64,000 nt of DNA from Acanthosepion esculentum (taxonomy: Eukaryota; Mollusca; Cephalopoda; Sepiida; Sepiidae): positions 71,668,824 to 71,732,823 of the forward strand of contig OZ038485.1 in assembly GCA_964036315.1 (NCBI GenBank). The letters run 5' to 3'. How positions within the stretch are numbered: the first letter of the stretch is position 1; every line of letters begins with the position of its first letter. The notes beneath the pieces were generated by a model that was not told where the DNA came from, made no database searches, and was given only the letters and a program-made list of their open reading frames with translations. Made by a program: the position numbers and the translations under genes. Of this stretch, positions 25,060 to 38,506 are shown piece by piece.

Positions 25060-26800
25060 CAATATTTTTCAAAACTTTGTAAAACTTAAAATTTGCAATA
25101 TAACTGTGTGAAAACTGTTGAAACTTGTTGAAATCAATACTTTTCGATCGATAACATATCGATTTTCAATAATTTTATTGGTTTTCTAAAGATTTCAATA
25201 AGTAAATCAATTTTTCAAACAACCGTGTTTAACGTTGAAAAACAAGCCAAAACAGCTTGCTTTTACACCTAAAATTCAATAATTTTCAAAACTTTCTAAA
25301 ACTTAAAATTTGCAATATAACTTTGTGAAAACTGTTGAAACTTGTTGAAATCAATACTTTTCGATCGATAACATATCGATTTTCAATAATTTTATTGGTT
25401 TTCTAAAGATTTCAATAAGTAAATCAATTTTTCAAACAACCGTGTTTAACGTTGAAAAACAAGCCAAAACAGCTTGCTTTTACACCTAAAATTCAATATT
25501 TTTCAAAACTTTGTAAAACTTAAAATTTGCAATATAACATTGTGAAAACTGTTGAAACTTGTTGAAATCAATACTTTTCGATCGATAACATATTGATTTC
25601 AAGAATTTTATTTGTTTTCTAAATATTTCAATAAGTAAATCAATGTTTCAAACAACCGTGTTTAACGTTGAAAAACAAGCCAAAACAGCTTGCTTTTACA
25701 CCTAAAATTCAATATTTTTCAAAACATTGTAAAACTTAAAATCTGCAATATAACTGTGTAAAAACTGTTGAAACTTGTTGAAATCAATACTTTTCGATCG
25801 ATAACATATCGATTTTCAATAATTTTATTGGTTTCCTAAAGATTTCAATAAGTAAATCAATTTTTCAAACAACCGTGTTTAACGTTGAAAAAGAAGCCAA
25901 AACAGCTTGCTTTTACACCTAAAATTCAATATTTTTCAAAACTTTGTAAAACTTAATAATTTGCAATATAACTGTGTGAAAACTGTTGAAACTTGTTGAA
26001 ATCAATACTTTTCGATCGATAACATATCGATTTTCAATAATTTTCTTGGTTTTCTAAAGATTTCAATAAGTAAATCAATTTTTCAAACAACTGTGTTTAA
26101 CGTTGAAAAAGAAGCCAAAACAGCTTGCTTTTACACCTAAAATTCAATATTTTTCAAAACTTTGTAAAACTTAAAATTTGCAATATAACTGTGTGAAAAC
26201 TGTTGAAACTTGTTGAAATCAATACTTTTCGATCGATAACATATCGATTTTCAATAATTTTATTGGTTTTCTAAAGATTTCAATAAGTAAATCAATTTTT
26301 CAAACAACCGTGTTTAACGTTGAAAAAGAAGCCAAAACAGCTTGCTTTTACACCTAAAATTCAATATTTTTCAAAACTTTGTAAAACTTAAAATTTGCAA
26401 TATAACTGTGTGAAAACTGTTGAAACTTGTTGAAATCAATACTTTTCGATCGATAACATATCGATTTTCAATAATTTTATTTGTTTTCTAAATATTTCAA
26501 TAAGTAAATCAATTTTTCAAACAACCGTGTTTAACGTTGAAAAAGAAGCCAAAACAGCTTGCTTTTACACCTAAAATTCAATATTTTTCAAAACTTTGTA
26601 AAACTTAAAATTTGCAATATAACTGTGTGAAAACTGTTGAAACTTGTTGAAATCAATACTTTTCGATCGATAACATATCGATTTTCAATAATTTTATTTG
26701 TTTTCTAAATATTTCAATAAGTAAATCAATTTTTCAAACAACCGTGTTTAACGTTGAAAAACAAGCCAAAACAGCTTGCTTTTACACCTAAAATTCAATA
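25060..26800 (+). repeat. 10-unit block, copy 1 (offset 2,170/2,171 bp)
   Basis: Markers reproduced downstream are CAATAATTTTCAAAACTTTCTAAAAC (split here by its two changes at about 25,280 and 25,297), CAATGTTTC (25,641), AAAACATTG, AATCTGC, GTTTCCTAAAG, CTTAATAATTT (25,950) and TTTTCTTGG (26,041). The offset is 2,170 bp before and 2,171 bp after a one-base deletion in GATTTCAAG near 25,588. Both ends are approximate; the downstream match stops at about 26,800. Confidence 0.9.
25510..26160 (+). repeat. Three-unit module M, copy 1
   Basis: The module has three consecutive marked units: one with AACATTGTG, CATATTGAT and TTATTTG...CTAAATATTT; one with AAAACATTGTAAAAC, AATCTGC and GTTTCCTAAAG; one with CTTAATAATTT (218 bp). 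Further copies are at 27,680-28,331, 36,770-37,421 and 38,507-39,158, with the first two units alone at 35,695-36,128. This copy has lost one T (GATTTCAAG for GATTTTCAAG). Confidence 0.9.
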
Positions 26801-27229
26801 TTTTTCAAAACTTTGTAAAACTTAAAATTTGCAATAAAACTGTGTGAAAACTGTTGAAACTTGTTGAAATCAATACTTTTCGATCGATAACATATCGATT
26901 TTCAATAATTTTATTGGTTTTCTAAAGAATTCAATAAGTAAATCAATTTTTCAAACAACTGTGTTTAACGTTGAAAAAGAAGCCAAAACATCTTGCTTTT
27001 ACACCTAAAATTCAATATTTTACAAAACTTTGTAAAACTTAAAATTTGCAATATATCTGTGTAAAAACTGTTGAAACTTGTTGAAATCAATACTTTTCGA
27101 TCGATAACATATCGATTTTCAATAATTTTATTGGTTTTCTAAAGATTTCAATAAGTAAATCAATTTTTCAAACAACCGTGTTTAACGTTGAAAAAGAAGC
27201 CAAAACAGCTTGCTTTTACACCTAAAATT

Positions 27230-28971
27230 CAATATTTTTCAAAACTTTGTAAAACTTAAAATTTGCAATATAACTGTGTGAAAACTGTTGAAACTTGTTG
27301 AAATCAATACTTTTCGATCGATAACATATCGATTTTCAATAATTTTATTGGTTTTCTAAAGATTTCAATAAGTAAATCAATTTTTCAAACAACCGTGTTT
27401 AACGTTGAAAAACAAGCCAAAACAGCTTGCTTTTACACCTAAAATTCAATAATTTTCAAAACTTTCTAAAACTTAAAATTTGCAATATAACTTTGTGAAA
27501 ACTGTTGAAACTTGTTGAAATCAATACTTTTCGATCGATAACATATCGATTTTCAATAATTTTATTGGTTTTCTAAAGATTTCAATAAGTAAATCAATTT
27601 TTCAAACAACCGTGTTTAACGTTGAAAAACAAGCCAAAACAGCTTGCTTTTACACCTAAAATTCAATATTTTTCAAAACTTTGTAAAACTTAAAATTTGC
27701 AATATAACATTGTGAAAACTGTTGAAACTTGTTGAAATCAATACTTTTCGATCGATAACATATTGATTTTCAAGAATTTTATTTGTTTTCTAAATATTTC
27801 AATAAGTAAATCAATGTTTCAAACAACCGTGTTTAACGTTGAAAAACAAGCCAAAACAGCTTGCTTTTACACCTAAAATTCAATATTTTTCAAAACATTG
27901 TAAAACTTAAAATCTGCAATATAACTGTGTAAAAACTGTTGAAACTTGTTGAAATCAATACTTTTCGATCGATAACATATCGATTTTCAATAATTTTATT
28001 GGTTTCCTAAAGATTTCAATAAGTAAATCAATTTTTCAAACAACCGTGTTTAACGTTGAAAAAGAAGCCAAAACAGCTTGCTTTTACACCTAAAATTCAA
28101 TATTTTTCAAAACTTTGTAAAACTTAATAATTTGCAATATAACTGTGTGAAAACTGTTGAAACTTGTTGAAATCAATACTTTTCGATCGATAACATATCG
28201 ATTTTCAATAATTTTCTTGGTTTTCTAAAGATTTCAATAAGTAAATCAATTTTTCAAACAACTGTGTTTAACGTTGAAAAAGAAGCCAAAACAGCTTGCT
28301 TTTACACCTAAAATTCAATATTTTTCAAAACTTTGTAAAACTTAAAATTTGCAATATAACTGTGTGAAAACTGTTGAAACTTGTTGAAATCAATACTTTT
28401 CGATCGATAACATATCGATTTTCAATAATTTTATTGGTTTTCTAAAGATTTCAATAAGTAAATCAATTTTTCAAACAACCGTGTTTAACGTTGAAAAAGA
28501 AGCCAAAACAGCTTGCTTTTACACCTAAAATTCAATATTTTTCAAAACTTTGTAAAACTTAAAATTTGCAATATAACTGTGTGAAAACTGTTGAAACTTG
28601 TTGAAATCAATACTTTTCGATCGATAACATATCGATTTTCAATAATTTTATTTGTTTTCTAAATATTTCAATAAGTAAATCAATTTTTCAAACAACCGTG
28701 TTTAACGTTGAAAAAGAAGCCAAAACAGCTTGCTTTTACACCTAAAATTCAATATTTTTCAAAACTTTGTAAAACTTAAAATTTGCAATATAACTGTGTG
28801 AAAACTGTTGAAACTTGTTGAAATCAATACTTTTCGATCGATAACATATCGATTTTCAATAATTTTATTTGTTTTCTAAATATTTCAATAAGTAAATCAA
28901 TTTTTCAAACAACCGTGTTTAACGTTGAAAAACAAGCCAAAACAGCTTGCTTTTACACCTAAAATTCAATA
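27230..28971 (+). repeat. 10-unit block, copy 2
   Basis: This is the partner of 25,060-26,800, with CAATGTTTC at 27,812, CTTAATAATTT at 28,121 and TTTTCTTGG at 28,212. After it comes one extra unit at 28,983-29,199, and then the match to the sequence after copy 1 resumes at an offset of 2,388 bp (2,171 + 217), seen at GCAATAAAAC (26,831 and 29,219) and ATATATCTGT (27,051 and 29,439). Confidence 0.9.
27680..28331 (+). repeat. Three-unit module M, copy 2
   Basis: This is the 652 bp copy inside the second 10-unit block. It keeps the CAAGAATTT and CAATGTTTC changes seen only in copy 1, which confirms that these two are sister copies made by the 2,170 bp duplication. Confidence 0.9.
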
Positions 28972-28982
28972 TTATTCAAAAC

Positions 28983-29199
28983 TTTGTAAAACTTAAAATT
29001 TGCAATATAACTGTGTAAAAACTGTTGAAACTTGTTGAAATCAATACTTTTCGATCGATAACATATCGATTTTCAATAATTTTATTGGTTTTCTAAAGAT
29101 TTCAATAAGTAAATCAATTTTTCAAACAACCGTGTTTAACGTTGAAAAACAAGCCAAAACAGCTTGCTTTTACACCTAAAATTCAATATTTTTCAAAAC
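28983..29199 (+). repeat. Single extra unit interrupting a duplication
   Basis: The offset between matching markers jumps from 2,171 to 2,388 bp across this unit, a change of exactly 217 bp. It reads AACTGTGTAAAAAC and AAAAACAAGCC. Either it was gained in this copy or an equivalent unit was lost from the copy at about 26,812. The exactness of the jump shows that gains and losses occur in whole units. Confidence 0.85.
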
Positions 29200-31152
29200 T
29201 TTGTAAAACTTAAAATTTGCAATAAAACTGTGTGAAAACTGTTGAAACTTGTTGAAATCAATACTTTTCGATCGATAACATATCGATTTTCAATAATTTT
29301 ATTGGTTTTCTAAAGATTTCAATAAGTAAATCAATTTTTCAAACAACTGTGTTTAACGTTGAAAAAGAAGCCAAAACATCTTGCTTTTACACCTAAAATT
29401 CAATATTTTACAAAACTTTGTAAAACTTAAAATTTGCAATATATCTGTGTAAAAACTGTTGAAACTTGTTGAAATCAATACTTTTCGATCGATAACATAT
29501 CGATTTTCAATAATTTTATTGGTTTTCTAAAGATTTCAATAAGTAAATCAATTTTTCAAACAACCGTGTTTAACGTTGAAAAAGAAGCCAAAACAGCTTG
29601 CTTTTACACCTAAAATTCAATATTTTTCAAAACTTTGTAAAACTTAAAATTTGCAATATAACTGTGTGAAAACTGTTGAAACTTGTTGAAATCAATACTT
29701 TTCGATCGATAACATATCGATTTTCAATAATTTTATTGGTTTTCTAAAGATTTCAATAAGTAAATCAATTTTTCAAACAACCGTGTTTAACGTTGAAAAA
29801 GAAGCCAAAACAGCTTGCTTTTACACCTAAAATTCAATATTTTTCAAAACTTTGTAAAACTTAAAATTTGCAATATAACTGTGTGAAAACTGTTGAAACT
29901 TGTTGAAATCAATACTTTTCGATCGATAACATATCGATTTTCAATAATTTTATTGGTTTTCTAAAGATTTCAATAAGTAAATCAATTTTTCAAACAACCG
30001 TGTTTAACGTTGAAAAACAAGCCAAAACAGCTTGCTTTTACACCTAAAATTCAATATTTTTCAAAACTTTCTAAAACTTAAAATTTGCAATATAACTGTG
30101 TGAAAACTGTTGAAACTTGTTGAAATCAATACTTTTCGATCGATAACATATCGATTTTCAATAATTTTATTGGTTTTCTAAAGATTTCAATAAGTAAATC
30201 AATTTTTCAAACAACCGTGTTTAACGTTGAAAAAGAAGCCAAAACAGCTTGCTTTTACACCTAAAATTCAATATTTTTCAAAACTTTGTAAAACTTAAAA
30301 TTTGCAATATAACTGTGTGAAAACTGTTGAAACTTGTTGAAATCAATACTTTTCGATCGATAACATATCGATTTTCAATAATTTTATTTGTTTTCTAAAT
30401 ATTTCAATAAGTAAATCAATTTTTCAAACAACCGTGTTTAACGTTGAAAAACAAGCCAAAACAGCTTGCTTTTACACCTAAAATTCAATATTTTTCAAAA
30501 CTTTGTAAAACTTAAAATTTGCAATATAACTTTGTGAAAACTGTTGAAACTTGTTGAAATCAATACTTTTCGATCGATAACATATCGATTTTCAATAATT
30601 TTATTGGCTTTCTAAAGATTTCAATAAGTAAATCAATTTTTCAAACAACCGTGTTTAACGTTGAAAAACAAGCCAAAACAGCTTGCTTTTACACCTAAAA
30701 TTCAATATTTTTCAAAACTTTGTAAAACTTAAAATTTGCAATAAAACTGTGTGAAAACTGTTGAAACTTGTTGAAATCAATACTTTTCGATCGATAACAT
30801 ATCGATTTTCAATAATTTTATTGGTTTTCTAAAGATTTCAATAAGTAAATCAATTTTTCAAACAACTGTGTTTAACGTTGAAAAAGAAGCCAAAACATCT
30901 TGCTTTTACACCTAAAATTCAATATTTTACAAAACTTTGTAAAACTTAAAATTTGCAATATAACTGTGTAAAAACTGTTGAAACTTGTTGAAATCAATAC
31001 TTTTCGATCGATAACATATCGATTTTCAATAATTTTATTGGTTTTCTAAAGATTTCAATAAGTAAATCAATTTTTCAAACAACCGTGTTTAACGTTGAAA
31101 AAGAAGCCAAAACAGCTTCCTTTTACACCTAAAATTCAATATTTTTCAAAAC

Positions 31153-31900
31153 TTTGTAAAACTTAAAATTTGCAATATAACTTTGTGAAAACTGTTGAAA
31201 CATGCTGAAATCAATACTTTTCGATCGATAACATATCGATTTTCAATAATTTTATTGGTTTTCTAAAGATTTCAATAAGTAAATCAATTTTTCAAACAAC
31301 CGTGTTTAACGTTGAAAAACAAGCCAAAACAGCTTGCTTTTACACCTAAAATTCAATATTTTTCAAAACTTTGTAAAACTTAAAATTTGCAATATAACTT
31401 TGTGAAAACTGTTGAAACATGCTGAAATCAATACTTTTCGATTGATAACATATCGATTTTCAGTAATTTTATTGGTTTTCTAAAGATTTCAATAAGTAAA
31501 TCAATTTTTCAAACAACCGTGTTTAACGTTGAAAAACAAGGCAAAACAGCTTGCTTTTACACCTAAAATTCAATATTTTTCAAAACTTTGTAAAACTTAA
31601 AATTTGCAATATAACTTTGTGAAAACTGTTGAAACATGTTGAAATCAATACTTTTCGATCGATAACATGTCGATTTTCAATAATTTTATTGGTTTTCTAA
31701 AGATTTCAATAAGTAAGTCAATTTTTCATACAGTTTAACGTTGAAAAACAAGCCAAAAAAGCTTGCTTTTACACCTAAAATTCAATATTTTTCAAAACTT
31801 TGTAAAACTTAAAACTTGCAATATAACTTTGTGAAAACTGTTGAAACATGCTGAAATCAATACTTTTCGATCGATAACATATCGATTTTCAATAATTTTA
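31153..31900 (+). repeat. Block duplicated at +2,155 bp, copy 1
   Basis: Markers are CGATTGATAAC with CAGTAAT (31,439), AACAAGGCAAAAC (31,537), ACATGTTG and CATGTCGAT (31,667) and AAAACTTGC (31,811). The same series lies at 33,308-34,055 with a constant 2,155 bp offset (10 units minus three 5 bp deletions). The copies stop agreeing where this one has a second short unit and the other has a long one. Confidence 0.88.
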
Positions 31901-33307
31901 TTGGTTTTCTAAAGATTTCAATAAGTAAGTCAATTTTTCATACAGTTTAACGTTGAAAAACAAGCCAAAAAAGCTTGCTTTTACACCTAAAATTCAATAT
32001 TTTTCAAAACTTTGTAAAACTTAAAATTTGCAATATAACTGTGTAAAAACTGTTGAAACTTGTTGAAATCAATACTTTTCGATCGATAACATATCGATTT
32101 TCAATAATTTTATTGGTTTTCTAAAGATTTCAATAAGTAAATCAATTTTTCAAACAACCGTGTTTAACGTTGAAAAACAAGCCAAAACAGCTTGCTTTTA
32201 CACCTAAAATTCAATATTTTTCAAAACTTTGTAAAACTTAAAATTTGCAATAAAACTGTGTGAAAACTGTTGAAACTTGTTGAAATCAATACTTTTCGAT
32301 CGATAACATATCGATTTTCAATAATTTTATTGGTTTTCTAAAGATTTCAATAAGTAAATCAATTTTTCAAACAACTGTGTTTAACGTTGAAAAAGAAGCC
32401 AAAACATCTTGCTTTTACACCTAAAATTCAATATTTTTCAAAACTTTGTAAAACTTAAAATTTGCAATATAACTGTGTAAAAACTGTTGAAACTTGTTGA
32501 AATCAATACTTTTCGATCGATAACATATCGATTTTCAATAATTTTATTGGTTTTCTAAAGATTTCAATAAGTAAATCAATTTTTCAAACAACCGTGTTTA
32601 ACGTTGAAAAACAAGCCAAAACGGCTTGCTTTTACACCTAAAATTCAATATTTTTCAAAACTTTGTAAAACTTAAAATTTGCAATATAACTTTGTGAAAA
32701 CTGTTGAAACTTGTTGAAATCAATACTTTTCGATCGATAACATATCGATTTTCAATAATTTTATTGGCTTTCTAAAGATTTCAATAAGTAAATCAATTTT
32801 TCAAACAACTGTGTTTAACGTTGAAAAAGAAGCCAAAACATCTTGCTTTTACACCTAAAATTCAATATTTTTCAAAACTTTGTAAAACTTAAAATTTGCA
32901 ATATAACTGTGTGAAAACTGTTGAAACTTGTTGAAATCAATACTTTTCGATCGATAACATATCGATTTTCAATAATTTTATTGGTTTTCTAAAGATTTCA
33001 ATAAGTAAATCAATTTTTCAAACAACCGTGTTTAACGTTGAAAAACAAGCCAAAACAGCTTGCTTTTACACCTAAAATTCAATATTTTTCAAAACTTTGT
33101 AAAACTTAAAATTTGCAATATAACTTTGTGAAAACTGTTGAAACATGCTGAAATCAATACTTTTCGATCGATAACATATCGATTTTCAATAATGTTATTG
33201 GTTTTCTAAAGATTTCAATAAGTAAGTCAATTTTTCATACAGTTTAACGTTGAAAAACAAACCAAAACAGCTTGCTTTTACACCTAAAATTCAATATTTT
33301 TCAAAAC

Positions 33308-34055
33308 TTTGTAAAACTTAAAATTTGCAATATAACTTTGTGAAAACTGTTGAAACATGCTGAAATCAATACTTTTCGATCGATAACATATCGATTTTCA
33401 ATAATTTTATTGGTTTTCTAAAGATTTCAATAAGTAAATCAATTTTTCAAACAACCGTGTTTAACGTTGAAAAACAAGCCAAAACAGCTTGCTTTTACAC
33501 CTAAAATTCAATATTTTTCAAAAGTTTGTAAAACTTAAAATTTGCAATATAACTTTGTGAAAACTGTTGAAACATGCTGAAATCAATACTTTTCGATTGA
33601 TAACATATCGATTTTCAGTAATTTTATTGGTTTTCTAAAGATTTCAATAAGTAAATCAATTTTTCAAACAACCGTGTTTAACGTTGAAAAACAAGGCAAA
33701 ACAGCTTGCTTTTACACCTAAAATTCAATATTTTTCAAAACTTTGTAAAACTTAAAATTTGCAATATAACTTTGTGAAAACTGTTGAAACATGTTGAAAT
33801 CAATACTTTTCGATCGATAACATGTCGATTTTCAATAATTTTATTGGTTTTCTAAAGATTTCAATAAGTAAGTCAATTTTTCATACAGTTTAACGTTGAA
33901 AAACAAGCCAAAAAAGCTTGCTTTTACACCTAAAATTCAATATTTTTCAAAACTTTGTAAAACTTAAAACTTGCAATATAACTTTGTGAAAACTGTTGAA
34001 ACATGCTGAAATCAATACTTTTCGATCGATAACATATCGATTTTCAATAATTTTA
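33308..34055 (+). repeat. Block duplicated at +2,155 bp, copy 2
   Basis: This is the partner of 31,153-31,900. A shorter third copy occupies 43,484-43,912, with CGATTGAT/CAGTAAT, AAGGCAAAACAGTTTGC and then ACATGTTG/CATGTCGAT, placing the same two-unit combination 10 kb away in zone 5. Confidence 0.87.
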
Positions 34056-35694
34056 TTGGTTTTCTAAAGATTTCAATAAGTAAATCAATTTTTCAAACAA
34101 CCGTGTTTAACGTTGAAAAACAAGCCAAAACAGCTTGCTTTTACACCTAAAATTCAATATTTTTCAAAACTTTGAAAAACTTAAAATTTGCAATATAACT
34201 TTGTGAAAACTGTTGAAACATGCTGAAATCAATACTTTTCGATCGATAACATATCGATTTTCAATAATTTTATTGGTTTTCTAAAGATTTCAATAAGTAA
34301 GTCAATTTTTCATACAGTTTAACGTTGAAAAACAAACCAAAACAGCTTGCTTTTACACCTAAAATTCAATATTTTTCAAAACTTTGTAAAACTTAAAATT
34401 TGCAATATAACTTTGTGAAAACTGTTGAAACTTGTTGAAATCAATACTTTTCGATCGATAACATATCGATTTTCAATAATTTTATTGGTTTTCTAAAGAT
34501 TTCAATAAGTAAATCAATTTTTCAAACAACCGTGTTTAACGTTGAAAAAGAAGCCAAAACAGCTTCCTTTTACACCTAAAATTCAATATTTTTCAAAACT
34601 TTGTAAAACTTAAAATTTGCAATATAACTTTGTGAAAACTGTTGAAACATGCTGAAATCAATACTTTTCGATCGATAACATATCGATTTTCAACAATTTT
34701 ATTGGTTTTCTAAAGATTTCAATAAGTAAACCAATTTTTCAAACAACCGTGTTTAACGTTGAAAAACAAGCCAAAACAGCTTGCTTTTACACCTAAAATT
34801 CAATATTTTTCAATACTTTGTAAAACTTAAAATTTGCAATATAACTTTGTGAAAACTGTTGAAACTTGTTGAAATCAATACTTTTCGATCGATAACATAT
34901 CGATTTTCAATAATTTTATTGGTTTTCTAAATATTTCAATAAGTAAATCAATTTTTCAAACAACCGTGTTTAACGTTGAAAAACAAGCCAAAACAGCTTG
35001 CTTTTACACCTAAAATTCAATATTTTTCAAAACTTTGTAAAACTTAAAATTTGCAATATAACTTTGTGAAAACTGTTGAAACTTGTTGAAATCAATACTT
35101 TTCGATCGATAACATATCGATTTTCAATAATTTTATTAGTTTTCTAAAGATTTCAATAAGTAAATCAATTTTTCAAACAACCGTGTTTAACGTTGAAAAA
35201 CAAGCCAAAACAGCTTGCTTTTACACCTAAAATTCAATATTTTTCAATACTTTGTAAAACTTAAAATTTGCAATATAACTTTGTGAAAACTGTTGAAACT
35301 TGTTGAAATCAATACTTTTCGATCGATAACATATCGATTTTCAATAATTTTATTGGTTTTCTAAAGATTTCAATAAGTAAATCAATTTTTCAAACAACCG
35401 TGTTTAACGTTGAAAAAGAAGCCAAAACAGCTTGCTTTTACACCTAAAATTCAATATTTTTCAAAACTTTGTATAACTTAAAATTTGCAATATAACTTTG
35501 TGAAAACTGTTGAAACTTGTTGAAATCAATACTTTTCGATCGATAACATATCGATTTTCAATAATTTTATTGGTTTTCTAAAGATTTCAATAAGTAAATC
35601 AATTTTTCAAACAACCGTGTTTAACGTTGAAAAACAAGCCAAAACAGCTTGCTTTTACACCTTAAATTCAATATTTTTCAAAACTTTGTAAAAC

Positions 35695-36128
35695 TTAAAA
35701 TTTGCAATATAACATTGTGAAAACTGTTGAAACTTGTTGAAATCAATACTTTTCGATCGATAACATATTGATTTTCAATAATTTTATTTGTTTTCTAAAT
35801 ATTTCAATAAGTAAATCAATTTTTCAAACAACCGTGTTTAACGTTGAAAAACAAGCCAAAACAGCTTGCTTTTACACCTAAAATTCAATATTTTTCAAAA
35901 CATTGTAAAACTTAAAATCTGCAATATAACTGTGTAAAAACTGTTGAAACTTGTTGAAATCAATACTTTTCGATCGATAACATATCGATTTTCAATAATT
36001 TTATTGGTTTCCTAAATATTTCAATTAATATATCAATTTTTCAAACAACCGTGTTTAACGTTGAAAAAGAAGCCAAAACAGCTTGCTTTTACACCTAAAA
36101 TTCAATATTTTTCAAAACTTTGTAAAAC
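35695..36128 (+). repeat. Module M, partial copy (two units)
   Basis: The AACATTGTG/CATATTGAT unit and the AAAACATTG/AATCTGC unit are present, but the following unit has the ordinary CTTAAAATTT. The second unit has a private cluster near 36,012-36,032 (CTAAATATTTCAATTAATATATC), the most divergent short stretch I saw in the window. Confidence 0.85.
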
Positions 36129-36769
36129 TTAAAATTTGCAATATAACTGTGTGAAAACTGTTGAAACTTGTTGAAATCAATACTTTTCGATCGATAACAT
36201 ATCGATTTTCAATAATTTTATTGGTTTTCTAAAGATTTCAATAAGTAAATCAATTTTTCAAACAACCGTGTTTAACGTTGAAAAAGAAGCCAAAACAGCT
36301 TGCTTTTACACCTAAAATTCAATATTTTTCAAAACTTTGTAAAACTTAAAATTTGCAATATAACTGTGTGAAAACTGTTGAAACTTGTTGAAATCAATAC
36401 TTTTCGATCGATAACATATCGATTTTCAATAATTTTATTGGTTTTCTAAAGATTTCAATAAGTAAATCAATTTTTCAAACAACCGTGTTTAACGTTGAAA
36501 AACAAGCCAAAACAACTTGCTTTTACACCTAAAATTCAATAATTTTCAAAACTTTTTAAAACTTAAAATTTGCAATATAACTTTGTGAAAACTGTTGAAA
36601 CTTGTTGAAATCAATACTTTTCGATCGATAACATATCGATTTTCAATAATTTTATTGGTTTTCTAAAGATTTCAATAAGTAAATCAATTTTTCAAACAAC
36701 CGTGTTTAACGTTGAAAAACAAGCCAAAACAGCTTGCTTTTACACCTAAAATTCAATATTTTTCAAAAC

Positions 36770-37421
36770 TTTGTAAAACTTAAAATTTGCAATATAACAT
36801 TGTGAAAACTGTTGAAACTTGTTGAAATCAATACTTTTCGATCGATAACATATTGATTTTCAATAATTTTATTTGTTTTCTAAATATTTCAATAAGTAAA
36901 TCAATTTTTCAAACAACCGTGTTTAACGTTGAAAAACAAGCCAAAACAGCTTGCTTTTACACCTAAAATTCAATATTTTTCAAAACATTGTAAAACTTAA
37001 AATCTGCAATATAACTGTGTAAAAACTGTTGAAACTTGTTGAAATCAATACTTTTCGATCGATAACATATCGATTTTCAATAATTTTATTGGTTTCCTAA
37101 AGATTTCAATAAGTAAATCAATTTTTCAAACAACCGTGTTTAACGTTGAAAAAGAAGCCAAAACAGCTTGCTTTTACACCTAAAATTCAATATTTTTCAA
37201 AACTTTGTAAAACTTAATAATTTGCAATATAACTGTGTGAAAACTGTTGAAACTTGTTGAAATCAATACTTTTCGATCGATAACATATCGATTTTCAATA
37301 ATTTTATTGGTTTTCTAAAGATTTCAATAAGTAAATCAATTTTTCAAACAACCGTGTTTAACGTTGAAAAAGAAGCCAAAACAGCTTGCTTTTACAGCTA
37401 AAATTCAATATTTTTCAAAAC
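36770..37421 (+). repeat. Three-unit module M, copy 3
   Basis: This is a full module with CTTAATAATTT at about 37,211. It lacks the CAAGAATTT and CAATGTTTC changes of the two upstream copies, so it is either older or derived before those arose. It is preceded by AATTTTCAAAACTTTTTAAAAC, an allele of the ACTTTCTAAAAC site that also precedes copies 1 and 2. Confidence 0.88.
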
Positions 37422-38506
37422 TTTGTAAAACTTAAAATTTGCAATATAACTGTGTGAAAACTGTTGAAACTTGTTGAAATCAATACTTTTCGATCGATAA
37501 CATATCGATTTTCAATAATTCTATTTGTTTTCTAAATATTTCAATAAGTAAATCAATTTTTCAAACAACCGTGTTTAACGTTGAAAAACAAGCCAAAACA
37601 GCTTGCTTTTACACCTAAAATTCAATATTTTTCAAAACTTTGTAAAACTTAAAATTTGCAATATAACTTTGTGAAAACTGTTGAAACTTGTTGAAATCAA
37701 TACTTTTCGATCGATAACATATCGATTTTCAACAATTTTATTGGCTTTCTAAAGATTTCAATAAGTAAATCAATTTTTAAAACAACCGTGTTTAACGTTG
37801 AAAAACAAGCCAAAACAGCTTGCTTTTACACCTAAAATTCAATATTTTTCAAAACTTTGTAAAACTTAAAATTTGCAATATAACTGTGTAAAAACTGTTG
37901 AAACTTGTTGAAATCAATACTTTTCGATCGATAACATATCGATTTTCAATAATTTTATTGGTTTTCTAAAGATTTCAATAAGTAAATCAATTTTTCAAAC
38001 AACCGTGTTTAACGTTGAAAAACAAGCCAAAACAGCTTGCTTTTACACCTAAAATTCAATATTTTTCAAAACTTTGTAAAACTTAAAATTTGCAATAGAA
38101 CTGTGTGAAAACTGTTGAAACTTGTTGAAATCAATACTTTTCGATCGATAACATATCGATTTTCAATAATTTTATTGGTTTTCTAAAGATTTCAATAAGT
38201 AAATCAATTTTTCAAACAACTGTGTTTAACGTTGAAAAAGAAGCCAAAACATCTTGCTTTTACACCTAAAATTCAATATTTTACAAAACTTTGTAAAACT
38301 TAAAATTTGCAATATAACTGTGTAAAAACTGTTGAAACTTGTTGAAATCAATACTTTTCGATCGATAACATATCGATTTTCAATAATTTTATTGGTTTTC
38401 TAAAGATTTCAATAAGTAAATCAATTTTTCAAACAACCGTGTTTAACGTTGAAAAAGAAGCCAAAACAGCTTGCTTTTACACCTAAAATTCAATATTTTT
38501 CAAAAC

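Larger units (their letters stand above)
20952..31152 (+). repeat. Zone 2: 47 units, no short unit, AACTGTGT type
   Basis: The zone is 10,201 bp, or 47 units plus 2 bp, and contains no short unit, although short units are about 15% of the window. Most copies read AACTGTGT at unit positions 27-34 where zone 1 reads AACTTTGT, with sub-types AACTGTGTG and AACTGTGTA. AAAAAGAAGCC and AAAAACAAGCC units are interleaved. The zone holds 434 bp dimers, a duplicated 10-unit block, and repeated copies of a module ending in ACATCTTGC. It is therefore a separately amplified lineage of the same satellite embedded between zones of the mixed type. Confidence 0.88.
31153..35694 (+). repeat. Zone 3: short units return, ACATGCTG type
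   Basis: Five short units and many copies with ACATGCTGAAATC appear again, together with two copies of a marker set (CGATTGATAAC with CAGTAAT, then CATGTCGAT). A few AACTGTGT units of zone 2 type remain at about 32,000-33,000, so the boundary is a mosaic. The last 900 bp or so (34,840-35,694) are near-consensus units. Confidence 0.8.

Noticed and set aside
36005..36040. Insertion of foreign sequence at CAATTAATATATC
   Set aside because: The unit keeps its normal length of 217 bp; only a few substitutions are clustered. Conversion from a divergent unit or local mutation explains it.
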